This document shows, in pieces, positions 1 through 5,187 of a stretch of DNA of 5,187 nucleotides. Within the stretch, counting starts at the first letter, position 1, and each line of letters opens with the position of its first letter. This stretch comes from Actinomycetes bacterium. Lineage in GTDB: Bacteria; Actinomycetota; Actinomycetes; S36-B12. The notes beneath the pieces are model-generated. The model was not told the origin of the DNA. It made no database searches and saw only the letters and a list, made by a program, of their open reading frames with translations. The stretch covers positions 1-5,187 of the forward strand of contig JAUHZW010000153.1 of the NCBI GenBank assembly GCA_030425745.1. The letters run 5' to 3'. Position numbers and translations under genes: made by a program.

Positions 1-335
1 ATCTCCGCTGAGCCGTAGCGGATCATCGACTCGAAGCCGAACATGCCGATGTGCACGGCACTGCAGCCGCCCATGCCTGCCCCGGAAGCTGCGATCTCCT
101 GCTCGACGACGCACACCTCCTGCACGCCGAGTCCACCGCCTCCGTACTCCTCCGGGATCATCAGCCCGAAGACGCCCATCTCCTTCAGGCCGTCGACGAT
201 GGCCTGCGGGTACTCGTCAGCGTGCTCGAGGTCATTCGCGACGGGGATGATCTCGTTGTCGACGAAGTCGCGAACGGCCTCGAGGATGGCCTGCTGCTCC
301 TCGGTCAGTCCCTCTGTCTGTGCAAGGCGTCCCAT
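1..335 (-). CDS. Acyl-CoA dehydrogenase, N-terminal part (possible methylsuccinyl-CoA dehydrogenase); runs off the left edge
   Basis: Only the first 111 codons are present; the gene continues past base 1, so the flavin-binding core and the catalytic glutamate cannot be checked. My translation starts MGRLAQTEGLTEEQQAILEA and gives the helical N-terminal domain of the acyl-CoA dehydrogenase family: VRDFVDNEIIPVA (21-33), DGLKEMGVFGLMIPEEYGG (48-66), a Gly-rich turn (65-70), EQEIAASGAGMGGCSAVH (78-95), then FESMIRYGSAE to the edge. In this setting the expected job is FAD-dependent oxidation of methylsuccinyl-CoA to mesaconyl-CoA, with electrons going to the ETF encoded upstream. The ATG is chosen because a GGAGG site inside the end of mcl lies 7 nt before it and it begins 2 nt after the mcl stop. 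The family is clear; the substrate is inferred from context. The segment after residue 66 looks to me less like the pathway enzyme than the segment before it, so a different acyl-CoA substrate is possible. Confidence 0.85.
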   Translation of the reverse strand, partial: MGRLAQTEGLTEEQQAILEAVRDFVDNEIIPVANDLEHADEYPQAIVDGLKEMGVFGLMIPEEYGGGGLGVQEVCVVEQEIAASGAGMGGCSAVHIGMFGFESMIRYGSAE

Positions 336-337
336 GA

Positions 338-1294
338 CTATGCCTCCGGCTTCTCGAACTGCTTGGTGCGCTGCATGCCGGCAGCGCGTCCCTTGGCGGA
401 GATGACCAGCGCCATCTTGCGGCTGGCCTCATCGATCATCTCGTCGCCGAGCATGACCGCTCCCTTGGCCCCGCCCTCGGCCGAGGTGTAGTAGTCGTAC
501 GCGTCGAGGATGAGCTCGGCGTGGTCGTAGTCCTCCTGCTTGGGCGAGAAGACCTCATTCGCGGCGTCGATCTGACCGGGGTGCAGCACCCACTTGCCGT
601 CGAAGCCCAGTGCAGCTGAACGCCCCGCAACGCGCTTGTATCCGTCGATGTCCTTGATGGCCAGGTACGGGCCGTCGATGGCCTGCTTGTCGTAGGCACG
701 CGCGGCCATGAGGATCCGCATGAGGATGTAGTGGTACGCGTCACCGACGTCGTAACCGGGAGGCTGCTCGCCCACGACGAGGGACTTCATGTTGATGCTC
801 GCCATGAAGTCGGCCGGGCCGAAGATGATCGTCTCCACGCGCGGGCTCGCCTGTGCGATGGCATCGACGTTGATCAGGCCGAGGGCGTTCTCGATCTGCG
901 CCTCGATGCCGATCCGACCGACCTCCAGCCCGTTCGACTTCTCGAGCTGGGTGAGCAGCATGTCCAGCGCGACGACCTGATCGGCAGTCTGGACCTTGGG
1001 CAGCATGATGCAGTCCAGGTTCGCGCCAGCACCCTCGACGACCTCGATGACATCGGCGTAGGTCCACTCCGTGGTCCAGTCGTTGACGCGCACGGTGCGG
1101 GTCTTGCCGTCGTAGCCGCCCTCGTTCAGAGCCGCGACGATGTTCTTGCGGGCGTCGGGCTTGGCGATCGGGGCGACAGCGTCCTCGATGTCCATGAAGA
1201 TCTGATCGGCCGGAAGGCCCTTGGCCTTCTCCAGCATCTTGGGGCTCGAACCCGGGACGGCCAGGTTCGAGCGGCGTGCGCGCTGCGAGCTCAT
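338..1294 (-). CDS. mcl: HpcH/HpaI-family CoA-ester lyase, probable L-malyl-CoA/beta-methylmalyl-CoA lyase
   Basis: This enzyme probably cleaves beta-methylmalyl-CoA to glyoxylate and propionyl-CoA, and reversibly handles L-malyl-CoA. It is a cytosolic Mg2+-dependent enzyme. The 318 residues match Mcl1 rather than the shorter CitE subunits. Family marks are SNLAVPGS (9-16), MDIEDAV (34-40), RVN (69-71), LPKV (98-101), Glu135 in IEAQIEN, Asp162 in FGPADF, and GKWVLHPGQI (233-242). Glu135 and Asp162 are 27 apart, the same spacing as the Mg2+ ligands Glu141 and Asp168 that I recall for the Rhodobacter enzyme. The C-terminal lid contains MIDEAS (286-291); Asp288 is my candidate for the catalytic aspartate contributed to a neighbouring subunit. 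An AAGGAG site lies 4 nt before the ATG. The stop codon is 2 nt from the next start, so translation is probably coupled. A citramalyl-CoA or citrate lyase activity is possible from the family alone, but the adjacent mutase and dehydrogenase favour the ethylmalonyl-CoA pathway. Confidence 0.9.
   Translation of the reverse strand: MSSQRARRSNLAVPGSSPKMLEKAKGLPADQIFMDIEDAVAPIAKPDARKNIVAALNEGGYDGKTRTVRVNDWTTEWTYADVIEVVEGAGANLDCIMLPKVQTADQVVALDMLLTQLEKSNGLEVGRIGIEAQIENALGLINVDAIAQASPRVETIIFGPADFMASINMKSLVVGEQPPGYDVGDAYHYILMRILMAARAYDKQAIDGPYLAIKDIDGYKRVAGRSAALGFDGKWVLHPGQIDAANEVFSPKQEDYDHAELILDAYDYYTSAEGGAKGAVMLGDEMIDEASRKMALVISAKGRAAGMQRTKQFEKPEA
343..347 (-). promoter_or_regulatory. Ribosome binding site of the acyl-CoA dehydrogenase, inside the end of mcl
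   Basis: On the minus strand this reads GGAGG, 7 nt before the ATG at 335. It overlaps the last codons of mcl (Pro-Glu-Ala). With only 2 nt between stop and start, it decides the dehydrogenase start and points to translational coupling. Confidence 0.8.
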
Positions 1295-1298
1295 GGGA

Positions 1299-1304
1299 CT
1301 CCTT
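1299..1304 (-). promoter_or_regulatory. Ribosome binding site of mcl
   Basis: AAGGAG on the minus strand, 4 nt before the ATG at 1294. The spacing is a little short but the match to the anti-Shine-Dalgarno sequence is strong. The end of a 13-nt tandem repeat abuts this site and shares its first A. Confidence 0.75.
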
Positions 1305-1330
1305 GTGTCAGGCGATCTGTGTCAGGCGAT
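1304..1330. repeat. 13-nt tandem direct repeat in the meaA-mcl spacer
   Basis: The 13-mer tgtgtcaggcgat occurs at 1304-1316 and again at 1318-1330, identical and separated by one base (14-nt period). On the transcribed strand it reads ATCGCCTGACACA. The two copies fill about half of the 52-nt spacer and end at the mcl ribosome binding site. Replication slippage is the simplest origin; an operator or RNA-binding site is possible but unsupported. Confidence 0.85.
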
Positions 1331-1346
1331 GGATGGGATTCGTGGG

Positions 1347-3335
1347 TCAGTCTCCGGCCGAGGTGAGGCTCTTGCTGGTGCGGACCACCTCGAGCACCCG
1401 GGTCATGACAGCGGTGAGGTCGTAGTCCTTCGGGGTGAACACCGCCGCGACGCCCTCGTGGATGAGCCGCTCGGCGTCGGCGTCGGGGATGATCCCGCCG
1501 AGCACCACCGGGACGTCATCCAGTCCTTCACGACGCAGACCCTCGAGGACCTGCGGGACGAGCTGCAGGTGCGAGCCGGACAGGATCGACAGACCGATGC
1601 AGTCGACGTCCTCCTGCGCTGCAGCCGCGACGATCTGCTCGGGCGTCAGGCGGATGCCCTGATAGATGACCTCGAACCCGGCGTCGCGGGCCGCGACCGC
1701 CACCTGCTCGGCGCCGTTGGAATGGCCGTCCAGACCGGGCTTGCCGACGAGCATGCGCAGTTTGTGGCCCAACTCCTCACCCGTGGCGGCGACGGCAGTC
1801 CGAAGCTCGGCCAGACCCTTGCGGTCGCCGGCGCCGACCGAGCCGGTCACCCCGGTGGGCGCGCGGTACTCGCCGAACACGTTGCGCAGCGTTCCGGCCC
1901 ACTCCCCCGTGGTGACGCCCGCGCGGGCGCACTCGAGGGTGGCATCCATGAGGTTCACATCCGTGGCGGCGACCTCGGCCAGCCGCCCGAGAGCCTCCTT
2001 GACCTTCACCGGGTCACGCTGCGCACGCCACTCATCCAGCGCGATGACAGCGCGCTCCTCCACGGCAGGGTCGACCCGCTGGATCGCAGAGTCGAGATCC
2101 GCGGTGAGCGGGCTCGGCTCGGTGGTCTCAAAGGCGTTGACGCCGACGATGATCTCGTCGCCGGACTCGACCCGACGGCGTCGTTCAGCGTGCGAAGCGA
2201 CCAGTGCGCTCTTGAGATACCCCGACTCGACAGCTGCGACGGCGCCTCCCAACTCTGCGATGCGCTCCATCTCCGCCGTGGCCTCCGTGACCATCGCATC
2301 GACCTTGGCCTCGATCACGTGGCTGCCGTCGAAGATGTCCTCGTGCTCGAGCAGGTCGGTCTCCAGTGCGAGCACCTGCTGCATGCGCAGGCTCCACTGC
2401 TGGTCCCATGGACGCGGCAGGCCGAGCGCCTCGTTCCAGGCCGGCAGCTGCACCGCACGGGCGCGGGCGTTCTTGGACAGGGTGACCGCGAGCATCTCCA
2501 GCACGATGCGCTGGATGTTGTTCTCCGGCTGGGCCTCGGTCAGGCCGAGGGAGTTGACCTGCACGCCGTAGCGGAAGCGCCGGGCCTTGTCATCGGTGAC
2601 GCCGTAGCGCTCGAGCGTGATCTCGTCCCACAGCTGGACGAAGGCGCGCATCTTGCACATCTCCTCGATGAAGCGCACTCCGGCGTTCACGAAGAAGGAG
2701 ATGCGTGCCACGACCTTGGCCATCTCGTCGGCCGACACCTGACCGGAGTCACGGACGGCATCGAGCACCGCGATCGCCGTGCTCATCGAGAAGGCGATCT
2801 CCTGCACCGGAGTCGCCCCGGCCTCCTGCAGGTGGTACGAGCAGATGTTGATCGGGTTCCACTTCGGGGTGTTGTGCACGCTCCACGCGATCATGTCCGT
2901 GATGAGCCGCATGGACGGAGCCGGCGGGAACACATACGTGCCCCGCGACAGGTACTCCTTGATGATGTCGTTCTGCGTGGTGCCCGCGAGGTCGGCGCGG
3001 TCAGCACCCTGCTCGTCGGCCACGGTGACGTAGAGCGCGAGCAGCCACATCGCCGTGGCGTTGATCGTCATCGACGTGTTCATCTGGTCGAGCGGTATGC
3101 CGGCGAGCAACTGCTCCATGTCACCGAGATCGGCTACCGGCACACCCACCTTGCCGACCTCACCTCGCGCCAGCGGGGAGTCCGGGTCATAGCCCGTCTG
3201 GGTCGGCAGGTCGAATGCGATCGACAGTCCTGTCTGACCCTTGGCCAGGTTTCGGCGATACAGCTCGTTCGACTCGCGGGCCGATGAATGCCCTGCATAC
3301 GTGCGCATGACCCAGGGCTTGTCGCGCTGGGTCAT
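1347..3335 (-). CDS. meaA: B12-dependent ethylmalonyl-CoA mutase (MeaA type)
   Basis: The likely reaction is the coenzyme-B12-dependent rearrangement of (2R)-ethylmalonyl-CoA to (2S)-methylsuccinyl-CoA in the ethylmalonyl-CoA pathway. Residues 1 to about 500 form the acyl-CoA mutase barrel domain. Tyr13 (RTYAG), Arg131 (SRGTY) and His168 (CSYHLQEAGA) keep the mutual spacing of the methylmalonyl-CoA mutase residues Tyr89, Arg207 and His244, which bind or act on the substrate. Residues about 524-655 are the cobalamin domain: the GLDGHSNG motif (534-541) supplies the cobalt-ligating His538, with SILSG (583-587) and GGIIP (613-617) after it. The 662-residue single chain lacks the long N-terminal extension of methylmalonyl-CoA mutase. 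It carries FDLPTQTGYDPD (41-52) where the latter usually has a THRGYDSD-like sequence. I recall both traits for MeaA/Ecm proteins. A GAGGAG site 8 nt upstream supports the first ATG over Met10. The mcl gene follows after 52 nt. The B12-mutase family is certain; the ethylmalonyl-CoA substrate is strongly supported by the neighbours but not proven. Confidence 0.92.
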   Translation of the reverse strand: MTQRDKPWVMRTYAGHSSARESNELYRRNLAKGQTGLSIAFDLPTQTGYDPDSPLARGEVGKVGVPVADLGDMEQLLAGIPLDQMNTSMTINATAMWLLALYVTVADEQGADRADLAGTTQNDIIKEYLSRGTYVFPPAPSMRLITDMIAWSVHNTPKWNPINICSYHLQEAGATPVQEIAFSMSTAIAVLDAVRDSGQVSADEMAKVVARISFFVNAGVRFIEEMCKMRAFVQLWDEITLERYGVTDDKARRFRYGVQVNSLGLTEAQPENNIQRIVLEMLAVTLSKNARARAVQLPAWNEALGLPRPWDQQWSLRMQQVLALETDLLEHEDIFDGSHVIEAKVDAMVTEATAEMERIAELGGAVAAVESGYLKSALVASHAERRRRVESGDEIIVGVNAFETTEPSPLTADLDSAIQRVDPAVEERAVIALDEWRAQRDPVKVKEALGRLAEVAATDVNLMDATLECARAGVTTGEWAGTLRNVFGEYRAPTGVTGSVGAGDRKGLAELRTAVAATGEELGHKLRMLVGKPGLDGHSNGAEQVAVAARDAGFEVIYQGIRLTPEQIVAAAAQEDVDCIGLSILSGSHLQLVPQVLEGLRREGLDDVPVVLGGIIPDADAERLIHEGVAAVFTPKDYDLTAVMTRVLEVVRTSKSLTSAGD

Positions 3336-3343
3336 GGCACACG

Positions 3344-3349
3344 CTCCTC
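3344..3349 (-). promoter_or_regulatory. Ribosome binding site of meaA
   Basis: GAGGAG on the minus strand, 8 nt before the ATG at 3335. It supports the first ATG rather than the internal Met10 codon. Confidence 0.75.
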
Positions 3350-3356
3350 GTGAAGG

Positions 3357-3375
3357 TCGATCAGAGATCGATCAG
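3357..3375. repeat. Short direct and inverted repeat in the etfA-meaA spacer
   Basis: The 8-mer tcgatcag is present at 3357-3364 and 3368-3375 (11-nt period). The same bases contain the inverted repeat tcgatc/gatcga (3357-3362 and 3366-3371) with a 3-nt loop. The 6-bp hairpin is weak and has no following T run on the transcribed strand, so it is not a convincing terminator. Confidence 0.5.
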
Positions 3376-3380
3376 TCGAA

Positions 3381-4346
3381 CTAGTTGCTGCGCTTGCCGA
3401 TCTCCTCGGTGAGCTGCGGCACGACGCTGAACAGGTCGCCCACGACGCCGTAGTCGGCGAGCTCGAAGATCGGGGCCTCGGGATCCTTGTTGACCACAAC
3501 GATCGTCTTGGACGTCTGCATGCCGGCCCGGTGCTGGATGGCGCCGGAGATGCCGTTGGCGATGTACAGCTGCGGGGACACGGTCTTGCCGGTCTGACCG
3601 ACCTGGTACTGGTGCGGGTACCAGCCGGCATCGGTGGCCGCACGAGATGCGCCGACGGCCGCACCGAGGGAGTCCGCGAGGGCCTCGATGACGCCGAAGC
3701 CGTCGGCGGAGCCGACGCCGCGTCCGCCGGAGACGACGACCTGCGCCTCGGTCAACTCCGGGCGGCCGCCCTTCACCGCGGCGGTATGACCGGTGATGGT
3801 CGCCTTCTTCGCGGCATCCGACAGCTCCACGGTCACATCGACGCGCGCCGGAGTCGCAGCAGCGGCCTCCGGGGCGATCGCGTTGCCGCGCACGGTGATG
3901 ATCGGGACGCCATGGGTGACCGTCGAGTGCACGATGGTCGAGCCGCCGAACACGCTCTGCGTCGCGACGACACGGTCACCGTCGGCGGCGACCTCGACAG
4001 CGTCGGTGATGATGCCTGAACCGACCTTCACCGCCAGACGGGCAGCGGTCTCCTTGCCGTCGGCGGTCGAGGGGACCAGCACCGCGGCCGGCGAGACCTC
4101 GCCGACCAGCTGCGCGAGGACCTCGGCGGCCGGAGCGACGGGGTGCTTGGCGAGCTCGTCGTCACCGGCCACGTACACCTTGGTGGCGCCGTACTCACCC
4201 AGCGTCGCGATCGCCGCATCATCGATGCCCGGGCCGACCCACACCGCGGCCGGCTCACCGAGACCGCGTGCAGCGGTCAGCAGCTCCGTCGTGGACTTCT
4301 TCACCGCTCCGTCGACCTGATCGACCAGAACCAGAACCTCAGCCAT
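3381..4346 (-). CDS. etfA: Electron transfer flavoprotein, alpha subunit
   Basis: This is the FAD-carrying subunit of ETF and the partner of the preceding etfB product; it acts in the cytosol. At 321 residues it has the normal family length. The N-terminal domain begins MAEVLVLVDQ and runs to about residue 190. The C-terminal FAD domain (about 200-318) holds SGGRGVG (206-212), the ASR motif (233-235), QTGKTVSP (251-258), the GISGAIQH signature (265-272) and VNKDPEAPIF (285-294). Ser234, Arg235, Thr252 and His272 keep the spacing of the FAD contacts Ser248, Arg249, Thr266 and His286 in human ETF-alpha, so the flavin site looks intact. An AGGAG site 6 nt before the ATG supports the start. A second in-frame TGA follows the TAG stop two sense codons later. 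The next gene, the mutase, starts 45 nt downstream. Identification is very secure; which dehydrogenases it serves is inferred from context. Confidence 0.97.
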   Translation of the reverse strand: MAEVLVLVDQVDGAVKKSTTELLTAARGLGEPAAVWVGPGIDDAAIATLGEYGATKVYVAGDDELAKHPVAPAAEVLAQLVGEVSPAAVLVPSTADGKETAARLAVKVGSGIITDAVEVAADGDRVVATQSVFGGSTIVHSTVTHGVPIITVRGNAIAPEAAAATPARVDVTVELSDAAKKATITGHTAAVKGGRPELTEAQVVVSGGRGVGSADGFGVIEALADSLGAAVGASRAATDAGWYPHQYQVGQTGKTVSPQLYIANGISGAIQHRAGMQTSKTIVVVNKDPEAPIFELADYGVVGDLFSVVPQLTEEIGKRSN

Positions 4347-4352
4347 GTCGTA

Positions 4353-4357
4353 CTCCT
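4353..4357 (-). promoter_or_regulatory. Ribosome binding site of etfA
   Basis: AGGAG on the minus strand, 6 nt before the ATG at 4346, an optimal arrangement. Confidence 0.75.
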
Positions 4358-4381
4358 AGGAAAGTCGTGTCGTCGTGGAAA

Positions 4382-4397
4382 GTCAGATCGGTCAGAT
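4382..4397. repeat. Duplicated 7-mer spanning the etfB stop codon
   Basis: gtcagat occurs at 4382-4388 and 4391-4397. On the minus strand this gives ATCTGAC twice, so the last Ile codon plus the TGA stop of etfB is followed in the same frame by a second Ile-TGA (stop at 4385-4383). A further 8-mer, ggaaagtc, is repeated at 4359-4366 and 4377-4384 in the same spacer. Confidence 0.6.
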
Positions 4398-5171
4398 GAA
4401 CTTCTGGTCGACGAGGTAGGTCGCGACCTTGGTGCCGCCGTCGCCCTCATCGGTGACGATCGTGCCGGCTGCCTTCGGCGGACGGGCTGCGAAGTCGTTG
4501 ACCGCACTCCAGGCAGCAGCAGTGCCGACCGCTGCAGTGTCGAGGCCGAGGTCGGCGACCGCGACGGTCTCGACCGGCTTCTTCTTCGCCGCCATGATCC
4601 CCTTGAAGGACGGGTAGCGAGGCTCGTTGATCTTCTCGACCACACTCACCACCGCCGGCATCGACGCCGTCACGGTGTCCGAGCCGTTCTCGGTGGCGCG
4701 CTCGATGGTGACGTCGCTGCCGGAGACCTCGACCTTCTGCGCGAACGTGACCTGCGCCCAGCCCAGACGCTCGGCGACCATGGCCGGCACGACACTCATG
4801 CGGGCGTCGGTCGACTCCGAGCCGAAGATCACCAGGTCGAAGTCCTTGCCCTCCAGGGCCTTGGCGATGACCGCGCTGGTCGCGATCGCGTCGGAGCCGG
4901 CGAGGGAGTCATCGACCACGTGGATGCCGGCATCGGCACCCATGCTCAGCGCCTTGCGCACAGTCTCGGCTGCCCGCTCCGGGCCCATCGACAGGACCAC
5001 GACCTCGCCGCCCTGCGCCTCGATCAGCTGAAGAGCCTCCTCGACCGCGTACTCGTCGAGTTCGTTCATGACACCATCGGCGGACTCACGATCCAGCAGC
5101 GAATCCCCCTCACGAAGCTTCTTCTCCGCCCAGGTGTCCGGCACCTGCTTCACGCACACCGCGATCTTCAT
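4392..5171 (-). CDS. etfB: Electron transfer flavoprotein, beta subunit
   Basis: This is the small subunit of the soluble ETF heterodimer, which takes electrons from acyl-CoA dehydrogenases and passes them to the membrane ETF:quinone oxidoreductase. The 259-residue length is usual for bacterial EtfB. It opens with the typical MKIAVCVKQVPD and has NELDEYAVEEAL at 36-47, both parts of the nucleotide (AMP) pocket in this family. It also has SMGPERA (61-67) and the FGSESTD segment (116-122). The RYPSFKGIMAAKKKP stretch (185-199) is the recognition loop that docks on dehydrogenases; Phe189 falls where human ETF-beta has its anchoring Leu195, by my alignment from memory. The start is supported by a GAGAGGA site 5 nt upstream. 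The gene is followed after 45 nt by etfA. Its sequence fits ordinary electron-carrying ETF; an electron-bifurcating form cannot be strictly excluded by eye but nothing suggests it. Identification is very secure. Confidence 0.97.
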   Translation of the reverse strand: MKIAVCVKQVPDTWAEKKLREGDSLLDRESADGVMNELDEYAVEEALQLIEAQGGEVVVLSMGPERAAETVRKALSMGADAGIHVVDDSLAGSDAIATSAVIAKALEGKDFDLVIFGSESTDARMSVVPAMVAERLGWAQVTFAQKVEVSGSDVTIERATENGSDTVTASMPAVVSVVEKINEPRYPSFKGIMAAKKKPVETVAVADLGLDTAAVGTAAAWSAVNDFAARPPKAAGTIVTDEGDGGTKVATYLVDQKFI

Positions 5172-5176
5172 GGTCG

Positions 5177-5183
5177 TCCTCTC
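5177..5183 (-). promoter_or_regulatory. Ribosome binding site of etfB
   Basis: GAGAGGA on the minus strand, 5 nt before the ATG at 5171. Only a few bases lie beyond it before the window ends, so no promoter can be judged. Confidence 0.65.
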
Positions 5184-5187
5184 ACGC

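Noticed and set aside
43..491. Plus-strand open frames opposite the dehydrogenase and the end of mcl
   Set aside because: The translations are low-complexity (Ser/Pro/Ala- or Asp/Leu-rich) with no family motifs, and they lie antisense to real genes.
1221..3287. A 688-codon open frame on the plus strand, antisense to most of meaA
   Set aside because: It is a shadow of the high G+C codon bias in meaA. Its translation is rich in Arg, His, Asp, Leu and Val with no recognisable domain, and the opposite strand encodes a fully conserved B12 mutase.
1347..3335. Methylmalonyl-CoA mutase large subunit as an alternative identity for the mutase
   Set aside because: The chain is shorter at the N-terminus, carries FDLPTQTGYDPD instead of the THRGYDSD type, has no small-subunit gene beside it, and is next to a malyl-CoA lyase-type gene. 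Ethylmalonyl-CoA mutase fits better, although substrate specificity was not tested.
3336..3380. Cobalamin riboswitch or rho-independent terminator upstream of meaA
   Set aside because: The spacer is only 45 nt, far too short for a B12 riboswitch. The single 6-bp hairpin has no U tract, so it is not a terminator.
3531..4320. Plus-strand open frames of 162 and 175 codons opposite etfA
   Set aside because: They are antisense shadows of a secure etfA gene, with compositionally biased translations and no domain.
5172..5187. Promoter or operator upstream of etfB
   Set aside because: Only 16 nt are visible and they hold the ribosome binding site; nothing further can be supported.
1..5187. Mobile elements, CRISPR arrays, tRNA/rRNA genes, toxin-antitoxin or defence genes
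   Set aside because: No transposase, integrase, long terminal inverted repeats, spaced repeat array or RNA gene was seen. The window is almost completely filled by five metabolic genes.

Overview
This window looks like part of a chromosomal metabolic operon from a high-G+C actinobacterium (Actinomycetota). The codons end overwhelmingly in G or C. The spacers are short and purine-rich Shine-Dalgarno sites precede the genes. The proteins read like actinobacterial members of their families. I cannot name the genus; Micrococcales-type relatives are only a guess.

All five recognisable genes lie on the minus strand, so transcription runs from the right end of the window to the left. In order of transcription they are: etfB (5171-4392), electron-transfer flavoprotein beta subunit; etfA (4346-3381), alpha subunit; meaA/ecm (3335-1347), a B12-dependent ethylmalonyl-CoA mutase-type enzyme; mcl (1294-338), an HpcH/HpaI-family CoA-ester lyase, probably L-malyl-CoA/beta-methylmalyl-CoA lyase; and the first 111 codons of an acyl-CoA dehydrogenase (335 to beyond base 1). 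The spacers are 45, 45, 52 and 2 nt, which fits a single transcript. Only 16 nt upstream of etfB are visible, so the promoter and any upstream gene are outside the window. There is no gene-free stretch longer than 52 nt.

Together the genes point to the ethylmalonyl-CoA pathway, used for acetyl-CoA assimilation without a glyoxylate bypass. Ethylmalonyl-CoA is isomerised to methylsuccinyl-CoA by the mutase. It is then oxidised to mesaconyl-CoA by an acyl-CoA dehydrogenase, hydrated to beta-methylmalyl-CoA, and cleaved to glyoxylate and propionyl-CoA by the lyase. The dehydrogenase step needs ETF as electron acceptor, which gives a reason for etfBA to sit in the same operon. Crotonyl-CoA carboxylase/reductase (ccr) and mesaconyl-CoA hydratase are not in the window.

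I found no RNA genes, mobile elements, CRISPR arrays, riboswitches or convincing terminators, and no sign of an undescribed system. The points worth a second look are the ETF linkage, a possibly mosaic acyl-CoA dehydrogenase N-terminus, the absence of the hydratase gene at the mcl/dehydrogenase junction, and a recurring pattern of short duplicated sequences with extra in-frame stops in three spacers.
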